DNA from: an uncultured Sphingomonas sp.
Lineage (GTDB): Bacteria; Pseudomonadota; Alphaproteobacteria; Sphingomonadales; Sphingomonadaceae
Assembly (NCBI RefSeq): GCF_913062585.1
Contig: NZ_CAJXWX010000002.1
Coordinates: forward strand, 186,001 to 250,000
Direction of reading: 5' to 3'
DNA length: 64,000 nucleotides
Translations under genes and position numbers: made by a program
Part shown: positions 40,382 through 49,791 of the stretch, piece by piece
How positions within the stretch are numbered: the stretch's first letter is position 1
Layout: every line of letters begins with the position of its first letter
Notes under the pieces: model-generated
The model's input: the letters and a program-made list of their open reading frames with translations, nothing else
Database searches by the model: none
Told to the model about the DNA's origin: nothing

Positions 40382-42419
40382 GGCGCGCGATCGACCGCTG
40401 GCTTGAAAGGCGAAACCTTCGAAACCGGATGGCCTGCCCACCGCCGGACGCAAGGTCGAGCGACAGCTGGTCTCCGGCGACAACCATCTGCTGCCGGATC
40501 GCTAGTTTTTCGGGGGCGGTGCGCCAGTCGGCACCGGGGCCATCGGCATAGATGGTCGCCTCGTACCGGGCGCCCTTGTCCAGAAAGTCGAGCGGCACCG
40601 TCAGCACACGCGCCGTGTCGTTGGTGATCGCGCCCAGATACCAGTCGGGGCTGTTCCGATCCCGCCGCGCGACGACGGCATATTCGCCGATCTTTCCCTG
40701 CAGCGTGCGGCTGTCCTCCCAGTCGGTCGGAACGTCGCGGATGAAGCGGAAGGCGTCGGCGTGCTCGTCATAATGTTCGGGCAGGTCGACGGCCATCTGC
40801 ACCGGGCTGTACAGCACGACATACAGCGCCAACTGGTTGGCGATGGTCGAGGGCACACGGTTGTTCGGCCGCGTCGCGCGATAATCGAAATGCACGACGC
40901 CTGGCGTATAGTCGAACGGCCCCGACAACAGCCGGGTGAAGGGCAGGATGGTCGTGTGGTCGGGCGCGTTGCCGCTGTCCGGGCTACCGCCATTATATTC
41001 CTGCCCGCGCGCGCCTTCGCGGCTCATCAGATTGGGCCAGGTGCGACGCAGGCCGGTATCCTTGACCGGCTCGTGCGGGAAGATGGCGATATGATGCCGC
41101 GCCGCCGCCTCGACGACTTTTTGCAGGCTCTGCACGGCATATTGGCCATCGGGCCATTCCGTTTCATCCAGCCGCGTGCCGACATAGCCGAGCTTGATCG
41201 AGCGCACGCCGTAGCGGTCATAATAGTCGAGCGCCGGTTCCAGCTGGCCGAGATAATCCTTCACCTGTCCGCCGGTCTCGTGATGGCCGATCAGGTCCAC
41301 GCCCTTTGCGCGGGCATAGGCAGACACTTCGGCCATGTCGAAGGCAGGCTGCGCACGGTCGAAAACGAAGCGTGAATGGCCGTTCTTCCACCATTCGGGC
41401 ACGTCCCAGCCGATATTCCACCCTTCGACCAGCACACCCGGAATGCCGTGCCTTGCTGCCCAGTCGATATAGGATTTGGCGCGCGCGGTCGTGGCGCCCA
41501 GCTTCGGCCCCGGCTCCCAGGTCAGCAGGCCGGTATGCATCGCCCAGAAGATGCCGATATATTTCTCCGGCTTCACCCACGACACGTCGCTTAGCCGATT
41601 GGGCTCGTTGAGGTTCAGGACGATGGTCGAATCCGCCAGATGCGCGGCGTCGGGGGCGACCATCACGACGCGCCACGGCGTCACCGCGCCGCCATGCGTC
41701 CGCGCCCGGTCGCCATTGGACCAGGGCGAAAGATCGGCCTTCAGCGTGCGGCTATTCTCCTCGGGCATGTGCAGGTTCATCGACGGGAAGTCGACCAGCG
41801 CCGCCTCGTGCACCGCCATCGCCACGCCGTCGCCCTCCAGCGTCAGCGGGGTCTGCGCGGTCTGGATCGCCGACAGCGCCGAGCGGCTATATTCATATTC
41901 GCTGTACTTCTCGCGATACGCCGGGATCGACCAGGCGCGGTAGTTCTGCGCGAAGTGGAACTCGGTTTCCTCGTCGGTCACGACCAGCGCCTGCTCCGCC
42001 GCGCCGGGCAGCGTGTAGCGAAAGCCGAAGCCGTCATCGAACACGCGGAACTCGACGCCCAGCTCGCGGCCATCGGTGGCGGCCAGTGTCGCGACCAGCC
42101 CGCGATAGTGCTCACGCATCCACCGCCGCTCGCCCCAGGGCTGAGTCCAGGGGCGGTCGAGCGCGGTCCGCTGACTGGCCACCAGCGTCAGGTCGTGATC
42201 GATCGGCGCGGCATCCTTGAACCGGAACCCCAGCCGCGACCGATCGAGGATCGGCTTGCCGTCATAGCGGGCGCGATACACCGCCTCGCCCTTGTCCACC
42301 GCCACATCGACCGCGATCCGCCCGTCGGGCGAGGTGATGGTCTGCCACGCCTGTCCCAAAGCGGGGGTCGCCGCGATCACCGCCGCGAGCCCGACGATCA
42401 TGCCCAGCCCGTTGTGCAT
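40302..42419 (-). CDS. GH97 family alpha-glucosidase (SusB-like), C-terminally extended
   Basis: 705 residues, exported (signal peptide ending ALGQA). GH97 features: N-terminal beta-sandwich, then a barrel with VEGWNIGWDVPEWW, LIGHHETGG, SIKLGYVGTRLDETEWPDGQ and FPHEPVKDTGLRRTWPNLMSREGARGQEYN, where the acidic catalytic and calcium-binding residues reside. It would split glucose from alpha-glucans. The family normally ends soon after LASGGGQAIRFRRF; here about 35 Arg/Ser-rich residues follow, translated from the antisense of the neighbouring ATPase gene's 3' end (80-base overlap). The ATG overlaps the receptor stop. Confidence 0.92.
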   Translation of the reverse strand: MHNGLGMIVGLAAVIAATPALGQAWQTITSPDGRIAVDVAVDKGEAVYRARYDGKPILDRSRLGFRFKDAAPIDHDLTLVASQRTALDRPWTQPWGERRWMREHYRGLVATLAATDGRELGVEFRVFDDGFGFRYTLPGAAEQALVVTDEETEFHFAQNYRAWSIPAYREKYSEYEYSRSALSAIQTAQTPLTLEGDGVAMAVHEAALVDFPSMNLHMPEENSRTLKADLSPWSNGDRARTHGGAVTPWRVVMVAPDAAHLADSTIVLNLNEPNRLSDVSWVKPEKYIGIFWAMHTGLLTWEPGPKLGATTARAKSYIDWAARHGIPGVLVEGWNIGWDVPEWWKNGHSRFVFDRAQPAFDMAEVSAYARAKGVDLIGHHETGGQVKDYLGQLEPALDYYDRYGVRSIKLGYVGTRLDETEWPDGQYAVQSLQKVVEAAARHHIAIFPHEPVKDTGLRRTWPNLMSREGARGQEYNGGSPDSGNAPDHTTILPFTRLLSGPFDYTPGVVHFDYRATRPNNRVPSTIANQLALYVVLYSPVQMAVDLPEHYDEHADAFRFIRDVPTDWEDSRTLQGKIGEYAVVARRDRNSPDWYLGAITNDTARVLTVPLDFLDKGARYEATIYADGPGADWRTAPEKLAIRQQMVVAGDQLSLDLASGGGQAIRFRRFRLSSQRSIARLKAPNRSSAGRFHPISGKPADGTRRR

Positions 42420-44902
42420 CAGAAGCTGTAGGTCAGGCTGGCACGGACACGGCGGCCGAAGATCGGGCGGCCCTGGAACGCGGTTTCCTGCACCCCGATG
42501 ATCGAGCCCGCCCGCGGATTGCCTTCGGTCAGGCCCACCTCGTTGAACAGGTTGGTCGCGACCACCTGCGCCTGAAGTGCGTCGGTGACCTTCCAGTTGG
42601 CACCCAGCCGCACCTCGGTATAGCTTGGCAGGACGATGGTATTCGCCACATCGACATAGCGTTTGCCGGTATAGGCGGCCTCACCGAAGATGTTCACCCG
42701 GTCGCCGAGCAGATGCAGCGTCGGGCGGACCGACACCTGCACCTGCGGCTGGCGGACGATCTGGTTGCCACTGAAATTGAACGGCCCGCTCGCATCCTGC
42801 CCGGCGAAGCTGGTATAGTTGATCTTCTGATAGTTCCCACTTGCCGCCAGCTCGAAGAAATCGACCGGGCGCAACGACAGTTCGACCTCCACGCCCTTGG
42901 ACTCGGCGGCCGCCGTCTGGTTGATCGTCTGCGCCTGGCCGTTCGGGCCCGCGACGATCGTCTGGAAGGCGATGTTGGGGAATTTATTGTAGAACAAGGT
43001 GACGAAAGCCGAGAAGGGCCGGGTGGCATATTTCAGCCCGCCCTCGACCAGGTCGATCTGGTTCTCGACCGGCACGCCGCCGAACCACTGGACGAACTCC
43101 GGCGTCACGCGGAAGCTGCGGCTATAGCGGGCGAAGGCCGCGACCCGCTTGTCGAACTCGTAATTCGCGCCCGCCGAAAAGGCCCATTGCCCGGTCTTGA
43201 ACCGATAGGGCGTCGTCGCGCCGGTAAAGACCAGCACATTGTCGTCGGCAATGGTCGTCGCATCGCCCAGATTGGTGCGTGTGGTCTGCGCGATCGTGCC
43301 TTCCTTCGATACATGGTGATAGCGTGCGCCCAGATCGATGCGCAGCGCCTCGGTCACCTGCCACGCATCGGTCAGGTAGAAGGCGTTGATCGTCACCTCA
43401 TCGTGGAAACGCTGCAAATTGCTGTGCAGGTTGAGCAGACCGTTCTTGGTCAAGGCCACCGTCTGCTGACCGGCCGCGTTCAGACCGACCACGTCGAAAT
43501 AGCGGGGGCGATTGATCGCCTCGACCAGAATGTCGTTCCAGTTCCAATTCTGGGTCTGGTTGAAATGGCTGAAATAATAGCCTGCGGTCAGCGTGTGGCG
43601 ACCGATGCCGGTGTCGAGCTTCTTGGTGACGCTCAGGTCGTTGATCACATTCTCGACATTGACGACCGTGTTGAAGATGCTCTGGGTCAGCGCCAGCTGA
43701 TTGCCGAGCGCGGCGGCAGCGACGGTCTGGCCGTTGCTGGCGTCGCGATAGACGGCGGACACGGTGTCCGGACGGGCGGCCTGCAACCGGGTCAGCGCAT
43801 TGGCCAGAAACCCTTGCGACGTGGCGATACCCGAGCTGAACAGCCCGTTGAAGTCCACCGTGCCGGTCGTATAGCGGGCACGGTCGTTGACCTCCCACCC
43901 ATCGCCCAACGGCTTGTTGAAGATCGCGGTAAAGGTGTCGGTATCGGTGTGGATGCCCTGGGTCAGGTCCACCCGCTTGTCGAACGCGCCGCGGCCGTCG
44001 GGCACGGTCAGCCGGGCAAAGGCCGTGTTGACCAGCGTGCCGGTGCCGGCATCCAACCCCGGCAGGCCCTGAGACGGGCTGGCGAGCGGGATGGCGGTGT
44101 AGAAGATGTTCTTGTCGTCCAGCTTGCGATAGCTGACGAAAAGCGAGCCACTGTCGGCGAAGTCATATTGCAGGCCGACCCGGAACTGCCCCCCCTGATT
44201 GCCGGTAAAGCCGGGGTTCCGCAGGCCGTTATCCTCGCGATAGAAGCCGCCGATCGCAAAAGACAGCCGGTCGGTCAGTGGCCCGGACACATTGGCGTCC
44301 ATCCGGTAATGATCCCAGTCGCCGACCTCGCCCTTCACCATGCCCTGGAGCGTACGGGTCGGACGCTTGGTCAGGACGTTGACGACGCCGCCCGGCGCAT
44401 TGGACGCGGTGATCGAGGCCGAGCCGCCGCGCACGATCTGGAGCGAGTCGACAGTCGCATCGACGCGGAAGAACTCGTCGGCATTCGTAAAGGCGCCTGC
44501 GCCTTCTTCCCATACAGGCAGGCCATCCTCCAGCAGCGGGAGATAGCGATAATTGTCCGCCGGAAGGCCGCGCGAATAAACGTTGTTGCCGACCTCGCCG
44601 CCCGAGCTTTCGACATAGATGCCCGGCGTCGAGGCGATCAGGTCGGCAATGCCCAAGGGGGCCTTTTGCGCGATCGCCTGCGGGTCGATGGTGGTGATGG
44701 CGTAGGACGTCTCGAACTTGCGCGTGCCGGTGCGGGTGCCGGTGACGATGATCTCGTTGAGACCCAGGTCATCGGCCTGCGCCGCTTCGGGCGCGGGATC
44801 GGCCTTTGCTTCGGCGGCCGGTGGGGCGGATTGCGCCAGCAGGGGGGCGACGGGCACCATCCCTGCAACCGAAGCCATCAACGCCAAGCGACATCCACCC
44901 AT
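42419..44902 (-). CDS. TonB-dependent receptor of the alpha-glucan locus
   Basis: 827 residues. Signal peptide (GGCRLALMASVAGMVPVAPLLAQ), TonB-box-like NEIIVTGTRTG, plug (PLGIADLIASTPGIYVESSGGEVGN, IVRGGSASITASNAPGGVVN) and a barrel ending RRVRASLTYSF. It should import maltodextrins across the outer membrane for the GH97 enzyme encoded immediately after it (TGATG overlap). ATG at 44902 with GGAGGGG about 9 bases upstream; the in-frame ATG at 44980 is too far out. A LacI-type operator lies 87 bases upstream. Confidence 0.93.
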   Translation of the reverse strand: MGGCRLALMASVAGMVPVAPLLAQSAPPAAEAKADPAPEAAQADDLGLNEIIVTGTRTGTRKFETSYAITTIDPQAIAQKAPLGIADLIASTPGIYVESSGGEVGNNVYSRGLPADNYRYLPLLEDGLPVWEEGAGAFTNADEFFRVDATVDSLQIVRGGSASITASNAPGGVVNVLTKRPTRTLQGMVKGEVGDWDHYRMDANVSGPLTDRLSFAIGGFYREDNGLRNPGFTGNQGGQFRVGLQYDFADSGSLFVSYRKLDDKNIFYTAIPLASPSQGLPGLDAGTGTLVNTAFARLTVPDGRGAFDKRVDLTQGIHTDTDTFTAIFNKPLGDGWEVNDRARYTTGTVDFNGLFSSGIATSQGFLANALTRLQAARPDTVSAVYRDASNGQTVAAAALGNQLALTQSIFNTVVNVENVINDLSVTKKLDTGIGRHTLTAGYYFSHFNQTQNWNWNDILVEAINRPRYFDVVGLNAAGQQTVALTKNGLLNLHSNLQRFHDEVTINAFYLTDAWQVTEALRIDLGARYHHVSKEGTIAQTTRTNLGDATTIADDNVLVFTGATTPYRFKTGQWAFSAGANYEFDKRVAAFARYSRSFRVTPEFVQWFGGVPVENQIDLVEGGLKYATRPFSAFVTLFYNKFPNIAFQTIVAGPNGQAQTINQTAAAESKGVEVELSLRPVDFFELAASGNYQKINYTSFAGQDASGPFNFSGNQIVRQPQVQVSVRPTLHLLGDRVNIFGEAAYTGKRYVDVANTIVLPSYTEVRLGANWKVTDALQAQVVATNLFNEVGLTEGNPRAGSIIGVQETAFQGRPIFGRRVRASLTYSF

Positions 44903-44988
44903 GATAATCCCCTCCAAGACGCCTCTGACGGGCGGTCCACCTGATGAGGGAAAAATGAGGTCGCGCGCAAAATTATGCAACGAGTATT

Positions 44989-45002
44989 TGCAAACGATTG
45001 CA
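44989..45002. promoter_or_regulatory. LacI-family operator upstream of the TonB receptor
   Basis: TGCAAACGATTGCA fits the LacI/CcpA-type palindrome TGNAANCGNTTNCA at every defined position. It lies between the receptor start and the LacI gene, the expected target of that regulator. Confidence 0.7.
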
Positions 45003-45099
45003 ATTTACATGAAATTGCTTGGCTTCATGCGATTAAGTTGCCTGTTTTCTGTGCTTTGCTGATCCAGTTGGACATTATTTTGCACGACATCCGCGCCTC

Positions 45100-46149
45100 T
45101 TAACGGCCGCAGGACTCGCGAATCACAAGGTTGGTCGGCAACCGCTCCGACTTGGCGCGATGGCCGTCGATGATGCGCAGCAGCTTGGAGACCAAGAGAT
45201 TGCCCGCCTTGATGACATCCTGCCGGATGGTCGTCAGCCCCGGCGTCGACAGCGCCGCCGCGTCGATATCGTCATAGCCGATCACCGCCACATCCTCGGG
45301 CACGCGCAGGCCGCGCTGGCGCAGCGTCTGGATCGCGCCGAGCCCCACCAGGTCGGAGGCCGCGACGATCGCGTCGAACGCGATGCCCCGCTCCAGCAGA
45401 TTGTCGACCGCCTCCGCCCCCTCGAACCGCCCGGCGGTCGGCGTCTGAACCATAGCGGGATCGAACGCCACGCCATGTGCCGCCAGCGCCGCGCGATAGC
45501 CGTCCAGCCGGATCGCGATCTGCGAAAAGGGCGTGCGGGCCGCCGCAATCGGCGGCATCGCGCCGATAAAGGCAATGCGCCGCCGGCCCTTGCGCAGCAG
45601 ATGCGCGGTCGCCTGGAATCCGCCCTCATGATTGTCACTGCCGATCGAGCAATAGCCTTGCCCCGCCACCTCGACCCCCCAGGCGACAAGAGGCTTGCCC
45701 ATATCGGCATAATGGTTGAGCGCATCATGGAACTGCGATTGGCCCAGGAAAATCGTACCCGCATAGGCACTTTGGTCGAGGAACTGTGCCAGCGTCGCAT
45801 CGTCATAGGGCGTCTGCCACACGATCGACACGTCGCGCCGCCGCTCGCGCAGGGCGGTGCCGACACCGCCGATCAACGCCAGCTCGAACGGATTGGCCAG
45901 CTGGCTGCCATGCGCAGTCGCGACCGGCACGACCAGGCAGATTTGCTCGGACAGCGACGGCTCGGCGCGGCGCATCTTTTGCGGGACATGGACATAGCCC
46001 AGCCGGTCCGCGGTGCTCAGCACCCGCTCGCGCGTCTCCTCGCTGATGGCGCTATGCCCGGTCAGCACCCGCGACACGGTCGCGACCGACACCCCGGTTT
46101 CCGCTGCGATCCCGCCCAGGGTCGGCCCGCCCCGTTTCACCCGCGCCAT
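45100..46149 (-). CDS. LacI-family transcriptional regulator
   Basis: 349 residues. N-terminal helix-turn-helix with hinge (TLGGIAAETGVSVATVSRVL, AISEETRERVLSTADRLGYV), then a periplasmic-binding-protein-like sugar-sensing domain (GTIFLGQSQFHD, AFIGAMPPIAA, DAIVAASDLVGLGAIQTL, VAVIGYDDIDAAALSTPGLTTIRQD). It should repress the receptor, GH97 and transporter genes around it until a glucan-derived sugar binds. ATG at 46149 gives the standard MARVKRGGPTL start; upstream in-frame sequence is not protein-like. Confidence 0.92.
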   Translation of the reverse strand: MARVKRGGPTLGGIAAETGVSVATVSRVLTGHSAISEETRERVLSTADRLGYVHVPQKMRRAEPSLSEQICLVVPVATAHGSQLANPFELALIGGVGTALRERRRDVSIVWQTPYDDATLAQFLDQSAYAGTIFLGQSQFHDALNHYADMGKPLVAWGVEVAGQGYCSIGSDNHEGGFQATAHLLRKGRRRIAFIGAMPPIAAARTPFSQIAIRLDGYRAALAAHGVAFDPAMVQTPTAGRFEGAEAVDNLLERGIAFDAIVAASDLVGLGAIQTLRQRGLRVPEDVAVIGYDDIDAAALSTPGLTTIRQDVIKAGNLLVSKLLRIIDGHRAKSERLPTNLVIRESCGR

Positions 46150-46164
46150 AGTCGACTCGATATT

Positions 46165-46178
46165 TGCATTAGATTGCA
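46165..46178. promoter_or_regulatory. Second LacI-type operator, upstream of the regulator gene
   Basis: TGCATTAGATTGCA shares the TGCA ends, spacing and GATTGCA half-site of the operator at 44989. It fills the 29-base gap between the MFS stop and the regulator start, which suggests autoregulation or a roadblock. Confidence 0.5.
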
Positions 46179-47459
46179 CTAGATCAGGGGCGCGTCCTCG
46201 TCCATGGTCGACAGGCACAGGCTCAGCACCGCCCCCATCGCCATCAGCCCGCCCGCCAGGGGCAGTACCGGCCAAGCCATGCCGCTCAGTCCATGCGCGA
46301 TGATCCAGCCCATGCTCATCCCCGCGACCAGCTGCGGAACGACGATGAAGATGTTCATGACGCCGATGAACATGCCTGCCGTCGCGCTGGAGACCGCCCG
46401 CCCGGCCAAAACGAAGGGTGCACTCAGGATCGAAGCGTAAGCGATGCCGATCAGCACAGCGCAGACGACCAGTCCGGCTGGATGAGAGACCAGCGCGATG
46501 CCCGCCAGTCCTAGCGCGCCCGCCACCAGCGCCGCCGCATGGACCCGCGTCACCCCGAACCACCGGAACAGCCCCGGCAGCAGAAAGGCGAACAGCCCAG
46601 CTACCCCGTTATAGGTCCCGAACAGGATCCCGACAAAGTCCGCCCCGCGTGCATAGGCCGCATCGAAGGGCGAGGTCGCGCCGTAAAGCTGTGCCGCGAC
46701 GACCGGCGTCGCATAGACCCACAGGAGATAAAGACCGAACCAGCTGAGAAACTGGATGGCCGCCACCGGACGCAGCGTCCGCCAGAGAGCGGCAAAGCCG
46801 GTCCGGTGGCCGGGCCTCACCGACGGATCATGCTGTACTACGTGAGCTGCGACCGGTTCGCGCACCCGTGCTACCGTCCAGCCGACTGCCAGCGCCACCG
46901 CGAGCGCCGCCGCGAGGAACGCCACCCGGATCGACGGCGCGGTCTGGCCCGGCTGCGCGACGTTCGACCAGCCGCCCCAGGCGAGCAGGATCGGCGCACA
47001 GGCCCCGGCCAGCGCCCCCAGCCCGATAAAGACGGTCTGCATGGCATAGCCGCTTGCCTGATCCTCGGGCGGCAGCGTGTCGGCGACCAGCGCGCGATAG
47101 GGTGCATGGAGCGCATTCATGGCCGCCTCCAGCCCCCAGACAATTACCACCGCCACCATAAGCGACGTTGCCATCGGCAAGGCGGCCAGCGCGGCGATCA
47201 CCAGCAGGGCCGATATCAGGATATAGGGCCGCCGCCGCCCGAACCGGCCGCCATGCCGATCGCTGATCGCGCCGACGACCGGCTGCACCAGCAACCCCGT
47301 CACCGGCCCCGCCAGCCACAGGATCGCAAGCTGGTCGACCGAGGCCCCCAACCCCTGGAACACGCGGCTCAGGCTGGCGCTCTGGATACCAAATGCGATC
47401 TGCAACCCGAGATAACCGACGCTAAGGTCCAGTCCCTTGATACGCTTCGATAGTCCCAT
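46179..47459 (-). CDS. MFS sugar transporter (maltose/sucrose-type)
   Basis: 426 residues with about 12 membrane segments. VGAISDRHGGRFGRRRPYIL between TM2 and TM3 is the MFS loop as seen in sucrose/maltose proton symporters of sphingomonads and Caulobacter; LHAPYRALVADTLPPEDQASGYAMQ is also typical. It would carry the oligosaccharide from periplasm to cytoplasm after import by the receptor. First gene of the minus-strand glucan locus. The 230 bases between it and the tRNA show no gene. Confidence 0.9.
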   Translation of the reverse strand: MGLSKRIKGLDLSVGYLGLQIAFGIQSASLSRVFQGLGASVDQLAILWLAGPVTGLLVQPVVGAISDRHGGRFGRRRPYILISALLVIAALAALPMATSLMVAVVIVWGLEAAMNALHAPYRALVADTLPPEDQASGYAMQTVFIGLGALAGACAPILLAWGGWSNVAQPGQTAPSIRVAFLAAALAVALAVGWTVARVREPVAAHVVQHDPSVRPGHRTGFAALWRTLRPVAAIQFLSWFGLYLLWVYATPVVAAQLYGATSPFDAAYARGADFVGILFGTYNGVAGLFAFLLPGLFRWFGVTRVHAAALVAGALGLAGIALVSHPAGLVVCAVLIGIAYASILSAPFVLAGRAVSSATAGMFIGVMNIFIVVPQLVAGMSMGWIIAHGLSGMAWPVLPLAGGLMAMGAVLSLCLSTMDEDAPLI

Positions 47460-47689
47460 GGCTCACGCCATCCACAATTTCGCCTGCACGCTCAAGCCGC
47501 TCGGCGGCCGCACCTTCTATCCACACATAGCCGAGATCAGACCAGGAGGCTCAGACCGATCCATCGGCAGCTCTATCCATCGTATTCTGGAATTGAAAAC
47601 CTGACGTCCGAGGTCTTCCAGACGTCGCGTGCCCATTGCTATCCAATGCGCTACTACGGAATGCACGTAAATCTGGCGATTTTGCAAAG

Positions 47690-47766
47690 TGGCGCGCCCG
47701 GAGGGATTCGAACCCCCGACCGAGGAGGTAGAAGCTCCTTGCTCTATCCAACTGAGCTACGGACGC
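47690..47766 (-). tRNA. tRNA-Arg (anticodon UCU)
   Basis: Read on the minus strand: acceptor GCGTCCG/CGGGCGC (one G:U), D-arm TAGCTCAGTTGGATAGAGC, anticodon stem AGGAG/CTCCT with loop CTTCTAC giving UCU, T-arm GGGTTCGAATCCC. The discriminator G and an encoded CCA (47690-47692) follow. Reads AGA and AGG codons, which are rare in this high-G+C genome. Confidence 0.95.
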
Positions 47767-47850
47767 GCGGATGGCGGTGTCCCTAGCGTGGTTTGCTTGG
47801 GTTGGGAATGGCGATAAACATCGCGTCGAACGGTGCGGAGGGGCAAGGGC

Positions 47851-48585
47851 ATGGGTGTGGAACGGGTCGTGGCGGACCGGGACATGGGGCGGGGTGCGTT
47901 CCGCTGGTTCGACTTCGTGATGGCGGCGTTCGTCACCGTCCTGCTGCTGTCCAACGTCATCGGCGCGGGCAAGGTGGCGGTGATCACCCTGCCGTTCGTC
48001 GGGCAGTGGCCGTTCGGCGCGGGCATCCTGTTCTTTCCGCTCAGCTATGTCATCGGCGACGTGCTGACCGAAGTGTACGGCTATGCCCGCGCGCGGCGCG
48101 TGATCTGGGCGGGGACGGCGGCGGTGCTGTTCATGGCGTTCATGAGCTATGTCGTGGTCGAACTGCCACCCGCGCCGACCTGGACCAACCAGGCGGCCTA
48201 TGAGGTGATCTTCGGCCAGGTGCCGCGCATCGTGCTGGCCAGCGTATGCGCCTTTTGGGCTGGGGAGTTCGTCAATGCCTATGTCATGGCGCGGATGAAG
48301 CTGTGGACCGGCGGGCGGCATCTCTGGTCGCGCACGATCGGCTCGACGGTGGTGGGGCAGGGGGTGGACAGCCTGATCTTCTATCCACTCGCCTTTCTAT
48401 ATGCGGAGGGCTGGACCCCGCATCTGGTCGTCGTGGTGCTGTTCACGCAATGGGTGCTGAAGGTGGGTTGGGAGGTGCTGCTGACCCCGGTGACTTATCT
48501 GGTCGTCGGTTGGCTGAAGCGGACCGAAGGGGTGGATGTGTTCGACGAGGGGACCGACTTCACGCCGTTCCGGGCGCGGGTTTGA
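47851..48585 (+). CDS. yhhQ: YhhQ-type queuosine precursor transporter
   Basis: 244 residues, about six membrane segments. Family marks: LLLSNVIGAGKV, FPLSYVIGDVLTEVYGYARARRVIW, WAGEFVNAYVMARMK and STVVGQGVDSLIFYPLAF. YhhQ/QueT proteins import preQ0 or preQ1 for tRNA queuosine synthesis. ATG at 47851 has GGAGGGG about 9 bases upstream; GTGs at 47833 and 47857 are alternatives. The C-terminus (DVFDEGTDFTPFRARV) fits the bacterial subgroup. Confidence 0.9.
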   Translation: MGVERVVADRDMGRGAFRWFDFVMAAFVTVLLLSNVIGAGKVAVITLPFVGQWPFGAGILFFPLSYVIGDVLTEVYGYARARRVIWAGTAAVLFMAFMSYVVVELPPAPTWTNQAAYEVIFGQVPRIVLASVCAFWAGEFVNAYVMARMKLWTGGRHLWSRTIGSTVVGQGVDSLIFYPLAFLYAEGWTPHLVVVVLFTQWVLKVGWEVLLTPVTYLVVGWLKRTEGVDVFDEGTDFTPFRARV

Positions 48586-48595
48586 ATAGGGTTTA

Positions 48596-48800
48596 CGCGA
48601 AGACGCGAAGGGTTTGATAAGAGATTTTGTTCGCGCGGAGGCGCGGAGGCGCGTAGAACGCAGAGGTGTCGCACCCTGCGGCAGCCGTCTATCTCCGCCA
48701 CCGACATGCGATAGAAGGGATGAGGTCTCCACAAGACCAGACACCTCCGCGCTCTCCGCGCCTCCGCGCGAACAAATATCTTCTTCGCGTCTTCGCGCGA
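48596..48800. repeat. Large imperfect inverted repeat
   Basis: Left arm has GCGAAGACGCGAAG (about 48597) and TTGTTCGCGCGGAGGCGCGG (about 48627); the right arm carries their complements in mirrored order (CCGCGCCTCCGCGCGAACAA, about 48756, then CTTCGCGTCTTCGCG). About 205 bp in all, in the 307-base gap between yhhQ and purQ, which otherwise holds only a terminator and a short dispersed repeat. Looks like a mobile or REP-type intergenic element. Confidence 0.75.
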
Positions 48801-48802
48801 AC

Positions 48803-48838
48803 AAAAAAGGGGAAGCGAGTCGCCTCGCTCCCCCTTTT
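48803..48838. terminator. Bidirectional terminator between yhhQ and purQ
   Basis: AAAAAAGGGGAAGCGAG (48803-48819), loop TCGC, CTCGCTCCCCCTTTT (48824-48838). The A and T flanks allow it to end transcripts from both sides. Confidence 0.75.
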
Positions 48839-48849
48839 CGGATGTCATC

Positions 48850-48881
48850 CCGTGGCCTTCGACTTCGCTCAGGCTGAACGG
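48850..48881. repeat. 32-bp dispersed repeat, single copy
   Basis: The 32 bases CCGTGGCCTTCGACTTCGCT... to ...GCTGAACGG are identical to those at 63002-63033 and, inverted, at 63093-63124. Confidence 0.85.
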
Positions 48882-48892
48882 ATGGGCGGGGG

Positions 48893-49561
48893 TTAGGCGC
48901 CGACCATTTCCAGCAGGCCCTCGAACAGCCGGCGGCCATGGTCGCCGCCATGCGCGGCTTCGATGCGGCGCTCGGGGTGGGGCATCATGCCCAGCACGTT
49001 GCGCTTCTCGTTCAGCACGCCCGCGATGTCCCGGGCCGAGCCGTTGACGTCCTCGGCATAGCGGAACGCCACGCGGCCTTCGCCTTCCAGGCGGTCGAGT
49101 GTGTCGGCATCTGCGAAATAATTGCCGTCATGATGCGCGACGGGGATGCGGATCGTCTCGCCCTGTTCGTACAGGCGCGTGAAGGCGCTGTCGGTGTTCG
49201 CCACCTCCAGATTCACGTCGCGGCAGACGAAGTTGAGCGAGCGGTTGCGCATCAGCGCGCCCGGCAGCAGCCCGGTTTCGGCCAGCACCTGGAAGCCATT
49301 GCAGACGCCGAACACCGGCGTGCCCTTGTTCGCCTGCTCGATGACCGCGCGCATGATCGGCGAGCGGGCCGCGATCGCGCCGCAGCGGAGGTAATCGCCG
49401 TAGGAGAAGCCGCCCGGCACGCCGATCAGCCCCAGCCCCTCAGGGAGTTCGCTGTCGCCGTGCCAGACCATGGCGGGCTTGACGCCCGTCACCGCCTCCA
49501 GCGCGACGGCGAGGTCGCGGTCGCAGTTCGAGCCGGGAAAGACGATGACGGCGGTCTTCAT
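48893..49561 (-). CDS. purQ: FGAM synthetase subunit PurQ (glutaminase)
   Basis: 222 residues. Supplies ammonia from glutamine for formylglycinamidine ribonucleotide synthesis together with PurL and PurS. Class I amidotransferase: nucleophile Cys in [11 protein letters not shown], His and Glu in MPHPERR, entry motif [10 protein letters not shown]. Start at 49561 overlaps the purS stop (TGATG). Part of the minus-strand purC-purS-purQ run; purL is not in the window. Confidence 0.97.
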   Translation of the reverse strand: MKTAVIVFPGSNCDRDLAVALEAVTGVKPAMVWHGDSELPEGLGLIGVPGGFSYGDYLRCGAIAARSPIMRAVIEQANKGTPVFGVCNGFQVLAETGLLPGALMRNRSLNFVCRDVNLEVANTDSAFTRLYEQGETIRIPVAHHDGNYFADADTLDRLEGEGRVAFRYAEDVNGSARDIAGVLNEKRNVLGMMPHPERRIEAAHGGDHGRRLFEGLLEMVGA

Positions 49562-49791
49562 CAGGCGCGCTCCACCCGGTAATTCTCGATCACGGTGTTG
49601 GCGAGCAGCTGGCGGCACATCTCGTCGATCTGCGCGTCGGTGGTCGCGTCGGCGACTTCCAGCTCGATCAGCTTGCCCGCGCGGACGTCGTTCACGCCCG
49701 CAAAGCCCAGGCTTTCCAGCGCGTGGTGGATCGCCTTGCCCTGCGGGTCGAGCACCCCGGGCTTCAGGGTGACGAAAATCTTCAGCTTCAT
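49561..49791 (-). CDS. purS: FGAM synthetase subunit PurS
   Basis: 76 residues ([35 protein letters not shown]). Small bridging subunit that lets PurQ dock on PurL. Overlaps purC at the 5' end (TAATG) and purQ at the 3' end (TGATG). Longer in-frame starts upstream lie inside purC. Confidence 0.96.
   Translation of the reverse strand: MKLKIFVTLKPGVLDPQGKAIHHALESLGFAGVNDVRAGKLIELEVADATTDAQIDEMCRQLLANTVIENYRVERA

Noticed and set aside
47460..47689. Possible integration site or integrase remnant beside the tRNA-Arg
   Set aside because: I find no repeat of the tRNA 3' end in the window and no integrase-like frame.
47551..48321. Open frame on the minus strand across the tRNA reading VAQLDRARSFYLLGRGFESLRAR
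   Set aside because: This string is the translation of the tRNA gene itself, a known source of false protein calls; the frame also runs antisense to yhhQ.
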